Source of the DNA: Medicago truncatula | Lineage: Eukaryota; Streptophyta; Magnoliopsida; Fabales; Fabaceae | Length of the DNA: 64,000 bases | Direction: 5' to 3' | Assembly: GCF_003473485.1 (NCBI RefSeq) | Contig: NC_053047.1 | Coordinates: forward strand, 32,040,972 to 32,104,971 | Shown here: positions 35,205 to 46,525 of the stretch, piece after piece | Position numbering within the stretch: position 1 is the first letter of the stretch | Layout of the letters: the number at the start of each line of letters is the position of its first letter | The notes under the pieces: model-generated | Database searches by the model: none | What the model was told of the DNA's origin: nothing | The model's input: only the letters and a program-made list of their open reading frames with translations | Position numbers and translations under genes: made by a program

Positions 35205-37530
35205 ACTGTTGTCAACAATGATCCAACTCAGTTATTTGAACTTCGAAGTACAAGTTCTTCTGTTGAATGCTCAAAAGTCATTCCAACTCATGTGGTAGGT
35301 TTACACTATTTCTTCAAATGATTTATATCAATGTATAGGATAGTGGAGAAAACTATTTATAGTGATAACTTGAGTCTTAATTTTTTTCCTGATCATTGTT
35401 TTAAGGGTTAATAGGTCTTTACCCCCCTGTAATATAGGACACTTTTGGTTTTGCCCCCTGTAAAAAAAAAAATTTAGATTCCGTCCTTGTAAAATGAAGA
35501 TTCTTCAAGATTGCCCCCTGAGCCCTGTGACTCAGCAGAATCTATGATGTGACATTTTTTTTTATTTTTCAATTTTTTTTTGGAAGCCAAGTGTAAAAAA
35601 TAATTTACATGTCATTTATAATTAAAAAAAATAAAAAAATCTATTTTTTTTAAAAAACGAAAAATATTTTAAAAATTAGAAAAAAAATTCAGATATTTTT
35701 AAAAAAATTTAGAAATGCAGATTTTTTTTAAAAAATTAAGTTCCGGATTTTTGTTAAAATCAGAAAAAACATTCAGATTTTTTTAATTTAATTTTTAAAA
35801 TAAAAAAAATATTTTATATTTCAAAATCTTTATTCCAGAAATTTTATAAATTCTTTTTTGAAATTAAATAATTAGAAAAAAATTCAAATAGTTTTTACAG
35901 ATTAAAAAAAAATAGATAATTCTTTTTTTTCGAATTTTATAATTTTAATTTAATTCGGATTTTTTTTGAAATTTAGTATAATTTTTTTGGAAAATTTGGA
36001 AATATATTAAGTTCGAGAATGGAAATGGTATACCATAAAAGCATTTTTTATTTAAAAAAATAAAAATAAAATAATTTTTTTTTCTGAAATTAGGAAGTAT
36101 TTTTAAAAAAAAAACTGGATTTTATCAAAAATTTCAAAAACAAATCAGAATTTTTTTCTAAATTTAAAATTTTCAAAAATATCTGAAGTTAAGATTTTAA
36201 AAATTTAAATAAAATCAATTTTTTTTTTCAGATTAAATAGTTGGAATTTAAAAACATTTATATCCAAATTTTTAAAAATTAAAATATTTTCCAGAGTTTT
36301 CATTCTTTGTAGAAAAAATTAAAAAAACTTTTTTATTTCGAAAAAAATCTGAATGTTTTTTAATTTCGAAAAAGATAAGACAATTTTCTATTTCGGAAAA
36401 AATCTAAATGTTTTTTAATTTTTGGAAAAAAAATCTAATTTTTTTTCGATTTAAAAAAATAGTTTGAATTTTTTCAGATTTTTTAAAATATGATTTTCGT
36501 TTTTTTAAATTTTATTTTATATTTTAATTTTTTTAAATAAAAATGACGTGTAAACTATTTTTTACACGTGGCAAGCTAAAAAAAATAAAAAAGAAAAAGA
36601 AAAAGCCATGTAGGTGCCACATCATAGATTCTGCTGAGTCACAGGGCTCAGGGGGCAATCTTGAAGAATCTTCATTTTACAAGGACAGAATCTAAAAATA
36701 AATTTTTACAGGGGGCAAAACCAAAAGTGCCCTATATTACAGAGGGGTAAAGACCTATTAACCCTTGTTTTAATTTTGATTGTGTTGCGGTAGAACATTG
36801 TCGGCAATAATCCAACACAATCAGTGAAAGTTGAGCAGAAGACCTCTTATGGTAAAGGCTTGAAATCAGTTCCAGTTTCTATGGTATGTCTGTCTGTACT
36901 TTCATATTCTGATCATCTAATCCATTATGTTATTTGCCTATTATTTGAAAATATGGTTAATCTGTTTTTGAATCCTTAACTATACCTTAAAGGGTTGACA
37001 TTGATATCAAACCATTTTGGTGTTTTGATCATTATGAAATATCATAGAAAGAGGAATTGAGATGTAATTCTCATTTTATACAAAGTTATAAAACTATTGA
37101 AGTATTGTAACTCATGTAAAACTAATAACTAGGGAAGAACTAACAGACTTCTCTACTATAAATGAGATAAATTAGCATCTTTATTAGGTAATAAGAGTTA
37201 AAAAATGGAGTAATAACGGTGACTTAGGTTGGATTTTTACCTCTTGGAAGATACCGACAAATTAACAACTAATATTTTGTTATTATTCAATAATTAAAGT
37301 AATTGATGAGGCTATGACATGTTCCTTTAGTAGACTAATTTTAGATCACTAACTTCATTCATGCATGGTTTAATTTCTGCATGTTTTTTATCATATATTT
37401 TGTTCTAAATACTGTTTCTTTTTCTATGTTCTTGCGATAAAGCATTGTTTCTGATGATCCAACTCTGTCCGTGAAAGTTGAGGACATGACCTCTTCTGCT
37501 GAGGGCGTGAAATCAATTCCCATTTCTATG
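35205..37530 (+). repeat. Three homologous 90-bp exons near the end of the RPA-like gene
   Basis: The exons 35205-35294, 36794-36883 and 37443-37530 encode related peptides (TVVNNDPTQLFELRS, NIVGNNPTQSVKVEQ, IVSDDPTLSVKVED) and each ends ...P(T/V/I)(H/S)(V/M) before a GTAGGT or GTATGT donor. The third is 2 bp shorter at its acceptor side. This is exon duplication. Confidence 0.75.
35405..36764. mobile_element. 1.36-kb MULE-type foldback element in an RPA intron
   Basis: Long terminal inverted repeats (GGGTTAATAGGTCTTTACCC at the left, its mirror at the right; both arms contain CAAGATTGCCCCCTGAGCCC and GTGACTCAGCAGAATC) enclose very AT-rich DNA. Perfect 9-bp duplications TTGTTTTAA lie at 35396-35404 and 36765-36773, as in Mutator elements. 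It has no coding capacity. Confidence 0.9.
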
Positions 37531-39224
37531 GTATGTCAACGTTATTCTCTCAAATGATTTTTATCTGTCTATAAAAAAGTAGAGGTATGTATGTGTGCAA
37601 TATCTAAGTAAAAATAAAATGAGGTCTGTTAATGAGAGTAATATTATGATAAGTATTGAAATAAAGATTCATTGTTGATTTGGTTGACAATGAATTTTTT
37701 AATGTTTTTTATACAAACTAATTAGCTCTTTTTAACTTTTGTATCAGCAAAAGTCTGTTTCTGTGTGCAATCAAGGTGGTTTAAATCAAATTGGGAACTG
37801 CACTCCTTCAAAGCGTTCGTTTGATGAAAAATGTAAAGGCGGAGTTGTATCTGATGGCTGTGATCCAACATCATTATCTTCCATTAAGCAGGCTAAATGT
37901 ATTAGGAAGAAGTAATCAGTTCCATCTTTGTTTAGCTTTTTGAGGAAATGCCGTTCTAATGTGCGAAGTTATTTGATCTATGCTCTATAATAGTGGTTTT
38001 AAGCTACGTGGAATGGCTTTGGATTATGCAACATATGTGGCTTATTTTGGTTAATTGTAATATATTAAGTCTAACAATGTAACTTGCCACAATTAACTTT
38101 ATGTAATTAAATAAGTTGCATGTAATTAACATAATATGTTTCTACATTTTGCTATGCCTATAACCAAGTAACTATATCTAATATTGAACTCTTTAGATAT
38201 CAGGCTAAAACTATTGAGGTTTTGCAAATATAAAATACAAGATTTGGGTTCTTAATTTTTCTTGCGAGAAAGTTAGGTAGGGTGAAGGATATGTTAAAAA
38301 AATTTGGTCAAAAAATGGTTTTAAACTGTTGTTAAACTAAGATAAATGGTAAATGGTTTTCTCTATCAAAAAATTAATTATTGATAAATGCTTTTAAACT
38401 GTTGCTAAACTAAGACTGAGCACAGTACCATCTCTTGACTGCATAAGTTCTCTTTGTGCAAGATAGAGTGTACACTACATTTTATATTGTAACTTCTCAC
38501 CCTTGTGTTCCTTTGAGTCCATTTTCCTTCTACTTTTTTTGCCTACATTCAAAAAATTTGGAAGCAATGCAAACAATATCAGTGGTGTTTAACATCTCTT
38601 AATTAATTATGTCGTTTTAACATCTCTTCTTTTGAATTTGAAGATTTTGTTACAATAATTATTATCCATTCTTTTACAATTTAAAAGGTTATCAGTTATA
38701 GTTCATACACAAGACTTTTACTGATGTAGTTTCTGGTTAGCAGTTTCTTCTTGTGCTTGATGTAATTCATGCTAATGAGATTGCCTAAGCAAAGATTTAC
38801 AACCTTTGAAGTTTAAGTTCTAAAAATGTTTATTTTGTATGATATCACTAAAGTAACTTCTATCCTTCATTCTACATGGTGTAAATATAGATATCACCAC
38901 CTTTATAGTAACCACGTAACAGTATCACTCCCTTTTACAATTTTAGTTCGCATGCAATCGTAATTTGCACATCATTGGTTCCTTTATTCGTTCATGTTTT
39001 TAATTTCCTAAATATTAAGTTACTTTACCATAGTATGGAGTAATTATATATTTACCATGAACCCTTCATTGTGATGTGTTAATCACAAATCATGCTTATT
39101 TAAGTTCATATATTAAGATCTTACGATGAACCATGATATTCCGTCGTTTTAACATTTATCCTATCAATGTAATATTTTATCAAACGTGTTATTGAACCCG
39201 TGCAAAGCACAGGTTTGTAACTAG

Positions 39225-40604
39225 TAATAATATGAATTGTGATGTTTAAGTTTTGCTGAATGAGAATAAGAATGTGAATTTTGAACTAATTTCAAGTTTT
39301 TTTTGTTGGTTTATTTGTGGATGATTTATCTACCGATTCTTCACTGAGCATTTGCGTTCACTTTCCGTATCTCTCGCGATCCAGGTTTGTTCACTTTGCC
39401 GTGTTTATTAAGTATCCCATGTTGCTGCATTTTAATTTGATTGGTTACCATAAAATTGTTGTTGAATATTTTAATTTGATTGAATCCGTTCACGTGTATC
39501 GATTGTGGTACTGAACTACGGAATATATATCTCTGATCTTAGTATAGCTCTTCATTAGTTTAAACCAAAAATTCACTATAGACCATTTTTTGTAAGTTAT
39601 TTTTTCATGAGGAATGACAGAAGTAAAACATGACCAATTCCACTCTAAAGGTCATAATGCAATTGTGCTATTAACAAACTTGTGTCCAACTGGAATAGTT
39701 TCATAGTTTGAATGCGATCTTTAGTTATATGTCTTGTGGGATGTTCTGATAAATATTTGATAGAGCATAGAAATTCCTTTTAAGTTTGATATAGGCTTTA
39801 GATTATCTCCTATTACTTAGGTGGCTGATTCTCATTTTATATTTTACATTATGATTAAGTATCAAGATAAAGGAAAAAAAAATAAAGGATCAATTGTTTT
39901 CTTATGGTTTATGTTTGATTGATTAATTTGTTGTGCTATCTGATATACATATGCCCTCACCTGTGAAGAGTTTTTAGTTTTTTATGTATCCATGACACTT
40001 TATTCTGAAAAAAGGAATTTGATGCATGTATTGTTAAAAGCTAAGAAGCTGCATGCATTCTTGTTTACTAGTTTTCCAGAAGAAAGGAAAAGGAAAGAAT
40101 ATTCTATTTAACTAAACATGGGTGATATAAGATGCAAATCTTCTTTACTATATACTTGGTACATTCATTTTATTTTTAAGAGAAGATGGCCGAATTCGAT
40201 ATATAACATCATGGTTTATGTTTCCTGTTTTGTCAATAAGTTGTAATAATTTGTAATGGGGGTATGCCAAAATGGCTTGGTAGATTTTTTGAAAACTATC
40301 ATAGCCAATTTTTTAATGGATGCCCTCCGCCATGGCGGCACCACCACTGTTGTGCTGATATGGTTTTATGCTTTTTTTGGCCATAGCCAAATTTCTTTTT
40401 GTCTTCCACCATAGACAACATTGATTCTATGCTTTTTAAATGGTTTTACCTTAGTAGAACAGTTTTAGGCATGTCTTTTGATCAAAGAACTCATATTCAT
40501 CTCCTCCATAGTTAATGCACAAAGTTGGCACATCAATTCTTCCATATGTTACTTGTTTCTCTGATCATAGAGAAGTTTTGTTAAAATCATTTGTTTTCTT
40601 TTAG
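39225..40604. other. CACTA sequence downstream of the Helitron
   Basis: This begins with a repeat of the pre-Helitron CACTA sequence (ATTTATCTACCGATTCTTC at about 39323 against 31088). The rest is AT-rich, intron-like, ending in a TTTCTTTTAG splice acceptor at 40604. No coding sequence is recognised. Confidence 0.5.
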
Positions 40605-40688
40605 GCGCTTAACTGTTGCTCAGCTGACCGATTGCAACAAATGCGAATTACCCCAAGGACTGCTTTGTGGAGATTGCCTCTACACAAG
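40605..40688 (+). pseudogene. Captured exon of a CDCA7-like zinc-finger gene
   Basis: An 84-bp exon bounded by TTTTAG and GTAACA splice signals encodes RLTVAQLTDCNKCELPQG then LLCGDCLYTR. The paired CxxC motifs with QG..CGDCLY.R resemble the 4CXXC/R1 zinc finger of plant CDCA7-type proteins, where RYGE follows. Only this piece is visible. It is probably a host-gene fragment picked up by the CACTA element. The family match is from memory and moderate. Confidence 0.5.
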
Positions 40689-41370
40689 GTAACATTGTTT
40701 TAGTTGAGATTCACATTGAGAAAAGGACTTATTTTTTGTTCAAAACTTGAAAAATAAAGCAATGCTCGTTTTGTGGTAGGTTCTTATGGTAAAATATTTT
40801 CTCAAAGTAGATCTTCATTGTAGTAGCTTTTGATTAGTTTGGCATTAAGAATCCAAAGTGTTTGTTCAGTGGGCCAATATATGTATGTTTGTGCTTCTTT
40901 AATGCTCATATTGTTAGAATCATCATCATTTGACTAATTGTTATGTGCGTGTCTTTGCGTTTAGTGAAATCAATGTTACTAATTTTATTATTTAATTGGC
41001 TCTCTGAACTCATTAATCACCATAAATTTATACTTTAAGTTGTACTAATTTTTCTTCATTTATTTTTATACTTGTCACAGTTGAAGACGACATAGCTGTA
41101 AGGAAGACCTGCATCCTCATTTTATACACCAACAACAAACACTCTACGGTATGGTTTCTTTCTTTCCTTGTATTTTATCTTCAACAGAACCCTAGAGTAG
41201 TTTTCTCATTGTAACTTTTTGTTTTCTTTTTACTTGTTAGATGATTAGATATGACACAGAGATGATGATAGTTAGATATTCTTTCTTCTTTCTTCCTTTT
41301 ACTTGTTAGATAATTAGATATGGCATAAAGATGATGATGATTAGATATCACTTCTTTTTTAGTAAACTCA

Positions 41371-43389
41371 ATGGACAAAGAATGGATGAGATTTCCAAGA
41401 GAAAGCCCAGAGTACATGAAGGGCGTATTCTTTTTTCTTAATTATGCTTATAACAAAGGAAAACCTGAAGGACTGGAGATTTTGTGCCCTTGCGCTCAAT
41501 GCCACAATGCTTCTTGGAAAACAGGAGCAGTCGTATTTGATCATTTAATAGGAAATGGATTTGAGAAAGGCTACGATGTTTGGGATCGCTATGGTGAGGG
41601 GTTAAATCCCATGGATATCGATGGTGATACAGATTCTGAAGAGGATGAACTAGATAACATTGATGAACTATTGAATGACAGATTTAGAGATGTGATACAA
41701 GAGGAGTGTGGAGTTAACAATGGTCTTAGTGATGATGCTAAAAAGTTTTATAATCTGATTGAAGAAGCGAGCCAAGAGTTGTACCCAGGATGCAAAAATT
41801 TCTCTACATTATCTTTCACTATTCGTCTGTACTTGTTAAACTGTCTTCATGGTTGGAGCAATGCATCCTTTACTTCTCTATTAGAGTTGTTGAAAGAAGC
41901 TATGCCTTTATTAAATGTTCCTGATTCATATAATAAAACTAGAGGAATGATAAGAGATTTGAGACTTGATTATAATAAGATTGACGCATGTCCTAATGAC
42001 TGTATGCTATATTAGAAAGATCATAATAATGACATATCATGCCATGTTTGTGGTGCTTCACGGTGGATTGAAAGTACTACAGAAAGTGGTCAGACTGAGG
42101 AAAACAAGAAAGAACACAAAGTCTCTGCAAAAATATTAAGACATTTTCCTTTGATTCCTAGACTGCAAAGGTTGTTTATGTGTTCAGAGACAACCACTTC
42201 ATTAAGGTGGCATCATGATGATCGTTCCAAAGATGGGAAATTAAGGCATCCTGCTGATGGTCAAGCATGGAAAGAATTCAATGGTCATCATCCTGAATTT
42301 GCTCGTGATTCACGTAACATACGACTTGGATTGGCTAGTGATGGATTCAATCCATTTAGAGCAATGAATTTGAAATATAGTGCATGGCCTGTTATACTGA
42401 TTCCTTATAATTTCCCACCATGGTTGTGTATGAAGGCTGAGTATTCTATGTTATCTTTACTAATACATGGGCGAGATTCACTTGGAAATAACATTGATGT
42501 GTACCTCCAACCATTAATTGAAGAGTTAAAGGTACTGTGGAATTTAGGTGTAGAGACATATGATGCTTCAACATATCAAACTTTTCAAATGCGAGCAGCT
42601 CTCTAATGGCCTATTAGTGACTTTCCTGGGTATGCTATGTTGAGTGGATGGAGTACGAAAGGATATATGGCTTGCCCTTACTGTAATTATAACACTAACT
42701 CTATCTATTTGAGCCATAGTCGAAAGGTGTGTTATATGGATCATCGTGTTTTCTTATCTATGAATCATAAATATAGATCAAATTCAAGGGATTTGAAGGA
42801 TCTTGATATCTTAGAATCAGAGATTGCAGAAACTCTTTGCCAACTAGAGACAATTTTTCCTCCGAGTTTCTTTGATATAATGGTTCATTTTCCTATACAT
42901 CTTGTGATGCAAGAAGGAAAACACGAAATAGTGGCGTTACATTGGTGTCGATGACCCAAAGCTTTGCAAGCACGAAAGATGAAAATCCGATAACAAAACC
43001 ATTAACTTATTATGGATCGATTATAGATATAATTGAGGTAGATTGTTGTGGAAAGTTGGTGTTATTTAGATGTGATTGGTATGAAGTTGAAGACAAAAAA
43101 AAAGTATGGGACGACTTGTGTCCAATTTAATAAAAGATGTTATAAAGATGATCCTTTTGTGTTGGCCTCTCAAGTCCACCAATGCTTCTACGTTCAAGAT
43201 CCCTACAATGAAAATAGGAATTATGTTATGAGTATTGTTCCTAGAGACTTCTTTAATATGAAAAAAGGGTCAAATTCAAATGCCCAAGAACCTTATCAAA
43301 GTCAACCATTAGATCATGTTATAAATTTAACCATAGCTGATGAAAATGGTGAAGTTGAATTGTCCAGAGATAATATGCCTAAAAGCTAA
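41371..43389 (+). pseudogene. TNP2-type CACTA transposase, broken
   Basis: The frame opens MDKEWMRFPRESPEYMKGV with the Transpos_assoc domain, including CPCAQCHN. The TNP2 core follows (RLQRLFMCSETTTSLRWHHD, LASDGFNPFRAMN, WPVILIPYNFPPWLCMK, MLSGWSTKGYMACPYCN), then a DUF4218 scrap (LETIFPPSFFDIMVHFPIHL) and DUF4216 (YYGSIIDIIEVD, FYVQDPYNENRNYVM). In-frame stops are at 42013-42015 (TAG where WKDH is usual) and 42604-42606 (TAA), with a TGA at 42952-42954. A frameshift sits in the poly-A run near 43094-43104. A large internal deletion lies between NSRDLKD and LDILESEIAE. The protein would cut and join the element's ends, but this copy cannot be active. Confidence 0.9.
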
Positions 43390-43478
43390 TTAAATCAAAA
43401 TTCAAAAAGCTAATTATACTCTTGATACTGACTTGAACTAAATATTTATTTGTTTCATGTGTCTAAAAGCCAAACTAG

Positions 43479-44787
43479 TGGACAGCTCTATGATGAATGG
43501 ATTAAGCAACAAAGTTTCTGCTCAAATCAAAAAGGGCCTTGTTAATCACAGACCACCCAAGAAGCAAAAGAATACTCTGAAGCGTAAGTAGTACATCAAA
43601 TGCAATTTATGGGTATGTTTGGTTTGCAAAACAGCAAGTACTGGACAGAACAGTACAAGATAAAAGAGTACAACACAAGGCAGAACAGCACAGGACAAAT
43701 TTTTTATGACATTGAGTAATTTTTTGTTTTATACGATTTTTGAGGGACAAAATGCTATTTTGGTATTTTAGACAACTTGTACGTGGGACAAAAAGTTGTG
43801 ATGTGGTTTGGTGAGGGACAAAAATATGAGTTTTTGTTGTGTCCCTTGCCTCCAGTTTGTCCTGTACCTGAAACAGTTTTACAAATCAAACACTGGACAA
43901 CTAGAGTTGTTCTGTCATGATGTAGTTTTTTTTACCTGTCTTTTATTTGGATGATGTGAGTACTTTATTAACTAGTGGACGGCTCTATGATGAATGGATT
44001 AAGGAACAAAGTTTCTGCTCAACACAAAACAGACCTTGTTAATCACAGACCATCCAAGAAGCATAAGATTACTCCAAAGTGTAAGTGCTACATCAAATGC
44101 ACATGCTATGGAAACTAACAAAACATGTGACCATTGTTTTCCTTAATTTCTCACATTTAGTTTTGTCGAATTCTATGTAAAGTGACAATGTCATGATGCA
44201 GTTTTTTGTTTTTACTTGTATTGTACTTGACTGATGTGAGTAGTTTATTAACTAGTGGACGACTCTATGATGAATGGATTAAGCAACAAAGTTTATGCTC
44301 AAATCAAAAAGGAACTTGTTGATCATGGACCATCCAAGAAGCAAAAGAATACTCCAAAGTGTAAGTGCTACATCAAATGCACATGCTATGGAAACTAACA
44401 AAACATGTGACCATTGTTTTCCTTATTTTCTCACATTTAGTTTTGTCGAATTCTATTTAAAGTGACAATGTCATAATGCAGTTTTTTGTTTTTACTTGTA
44501 TTGTACTTGACTGATGTGAGTATTTTATTAACTAGTGGACAAATCTATGTTCAACGGATTAAGCAACAACTTTTCTGCTCAAGTCCAAAAGGACCTTGGT
44601 GATGATGCACCATCGAAAAGGCAAAAGAGTACTCCAAAGATTCCTTCAATGTCACTTGATGAGTACTTTAAAAGGAGTAGGGAGCAACTTGAAGCAGAGG
44701 AGTCTGAAAATGAAGAACTTGACAGGGAACAAGAAGTTAAGGGTGAGATAAACTATGAAAATGGTGATGGTGATAATTCAATGGAAG
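43479..44787 (+). repeat. Array of four homologous exons; 280-bp period
   Basis: The exons 43479-43583, 43976-44080 and 44256-44360 are each 105 bp, and the fourth (44536-44787) extends the same unit. Starts 2, 3 and 4 are exactly 280 bp apart. Each opens after an ACTAG acceptor and encodes VD.SM.NGL.NK..AQ.K..L followed by PSKKQK-type basic residues. Splicing all four in frame would give a repeated basic peptide. The first intron is disturbed by a hAT-like MITE (43611-43919). Confidence 0.88.
43611..43919. mobile_element. Truncated hAT-like MITE in the exon array
   Basis: It matches 4312-4654 closely (GTTTGGTTTGCAAAACAGCA, ACAACTTGTACGTGGGAC) but stops at TTCTGTCATGA, before the right terminal repeat. 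The intron it sits in also contains TGTCATGATG, so the right junction shows microhomology. Confidence 0.8.
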
Positions 44788-45139
44788 GTAACACCCCTAC
44801 TAGTTTGGCTTTCCACTGGTTCTCTTATATATGTGTGTATATATGTATAACTGGTGTGATATTGGAATGTTAACTAGGAGAAGCATCAAAATAAAATAAA
44901 AAAAGAGGAAGCACATTGTGCTTAAAAATTCATGCTCGGTCACTAGTTGATAGACAAGAAATCACCTTAAATGAAGAAGGAGAGGCCATTGGACCAAGTC
45001 AAAAGATAGTTTCTAAATTCAGCAATTTTTTGGGATCAGTAGCAAGAATGTCAGTTTATATCCTCTTACTTACACAAACTGGAAGGCTATACCAAAGAAG
45101 AAGAAGACTATATGGGCCTATGTCAATGTATCAACTCTT

Positions 45140-45185
<46 letters not shown>

Positions 45186-46110
45186 AGTACATTGTTCCTT
45201 CACTTAATCCTTAATCCAATATATTTATCTGTATATGTTCCTTTTCTTTGCAGAAAATATACATTGTTCCAGAAAAAGGACAGAAGGATGTCTATGCTAT
45301 TATAAATGATGCTTGGAGGCGGTATAAATGGTTGATTAAGAAAAATCATTTTACTAAGTATAGAAACTTGCGTGAGCGGCTGAAAAACCGTCCAGACAGC
45401 ATACCTGAAGCACACTTTAAGAAATTAATGAAGCTATTCTAGTAAGATTAATTTAATTTTAATTGTTTATTATTCTACATTATTATTTTCATATTTGATC
45501 AATTTAGTTCGTCATATGAATACAGGAAATCAGTCATCAAATGCTAAGAATATAGATAAACAAAAATGGAGACATCGAGCAGGTCCCATAAGCTTTGCTG
45601 TCATAAGGGAAAGATTGGTATATAACTTTTACTACTGTTAGCGAATAATTAAATTCTTCAATTAGTGATAATTTTTCTACTATTAGAGAATAATTTTTTT
45701 CTTTGGATAGCGTGCAACCAAGGATGATAGAGAGCCTCAAACTCAAGCTGAAGTTTTTATTGAAACACGACAAAGCAAGAGAGGAAAGCAGCTGGACCAA
45801 GTTACAAGTGATGCAATCGTAAGTTTTTTCTTTATGATTTTACCAAGTTAGTTATTGGCAAAAACTGGAATAAAAATTATCATGAATTTATCCTCAAAAA
45901 TGACTTTACGTAGTCAACTAATGTTGTTTTTGATTTTGCAAGACAAATCTTCAAGATTTGATCACCAATTCTAGTCATTCTTCGGTTGAAGCTTTTCAAA
46001 CTGTCTTTGGAAAAGAAAAACCAGGGAGATTGCGCTGCTATGGAAGAGTTACAACATCTTCTCTATTGAAAAGAAATAAAGTGGCAGATATGGAAAAAAA
46101 AGCATAGTTC
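44536..46110 (+). CDS. CACTA accessory transposase (Ptta/En-Spm, Transposase_24-like)
   Basis: A spliced gene continuing from the exon array. Exon 44536-44787 carries PSMSLDEYFKRSREQLEAEE and an acidic stretch. Later exons hold VDRQEITLNEEGEAIGPSQK (about 44950-45010), KIYIVPEKGQKDVYAIINDA (from 45254), NAKNIDKQKWRHRAGPISFA plus VIRERL (about 45545-45616), and ATKDDREPQTQAEVFIETRQ plus SKRGKQLDQVTSDAI (45711-45818). Next is NLQDLITNSSHSSVEAF, up to a poly-A run near 46091 where the frame is lost. The HR.G..F..IR...REP....F..TR pattern is that of Transposase_24 (PF03004), the second protein of plant CACTA elements. Exon joints are inferred from splice sites. It may be damaged at the 3' end. 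Confidence 0.72.
45143..45182. repeat. (GT)20 microsatellite
   Basis: Forty uninterrupted bases of GT, in a putative intron of the accessory transposase gene. Confidence 0.95.
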
Positions 46111-46525
46111 TTCTAAGAGTCATGCTGAACCAAAGCAACACAGGCATAGATATGGGGGATTTAGGAGCTTTTTTATCAACCCGAAATGATGACAATAATG
46201 TTCGACATTCATCTACATCTAATCATGAGGTATGTTTTCGGTATATTGAAGTGTCGGCTAATTGTTGCAATAGAGATAAACATCAGTTGGAGTAATCAAT
46301 CTATAAATTATCATTTTCATATTATATGTAGACTTAATGAGGTAGGCCACTTCAGATTATCATTTTATTATTAAGTTCTTGAAGTTGGGTGTCAATCACT
46401 TGATAAAATAACTGAACTCCAAAGTGAAAAATAGAAGTAGAAAAAGTTGATTGTTTTAAGCTTTATTTCTCTTTTTTCACTAACCACTGGATGCTTCGAT
46501 TTCTTTGATTCTGGATCAGTCAGTC

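Larger units (their letters stand above)
32529..37915 (+). pseudogene. RPA70-like (replication protein A large subunit) gene, decayed
   Basis: A multi-exon gene in the Helitron. Exon 1 (32529-32669) encodes an N-terminal OB-fold start (WKIAFRVLDLWIVT, HLELIIEDAK). Exon 2 starts at 33155 (GDRVHVVTRYQDLERWKRVI). Later exons carry NLVDATLWNKYSVDLMKFL, LLIKFKHPVVERFRSR and, at 34423-34579, a zinc-ribbon-type CTKC...CSC module (FGWYYESCTKCPKA) of the RPA C-terminal DNA-binding domain. The last exon (37748-37915) ends in a basic AKCIRKK, possibly a nuclear signal. In-frame stops occur at 33293-33295 (after KHVDHP), near 33506 (after GGNVF) and in LILTHA*CKI near 33795. RPA-like genes are known passengers of plant Helitrons; this one appears dead. 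Confidence 0.85.
31316..39224 (+). mobile_element. 7.9-kb Helitron carrying an RPA70-like gene
   Basis: The 5' end is TCTACTAACTACTCTAG. The 3' end is CTAG (39221-39224), preceded by a hairpin ACCCGTGC-AAA-GCACAGGT at about 39196-39214. Insertion is between A (31315) and T (39225) with no target duplication, as Helitrons do. The joined flanks, GATATGAAA + TAATAATATGAA, resemble other copies of the local CACTA repeat (for example near 30911), which supports the borders. No Rep/helicase protein is visible, so it is non-autonomous. Confidence 0.88.

Noticed and set aside
41181..41417. Minus-strand 78-residue ORF
   Set aside because: Derives from a local duplication (about 41240-41350) in the leader of the TNP2 gene.
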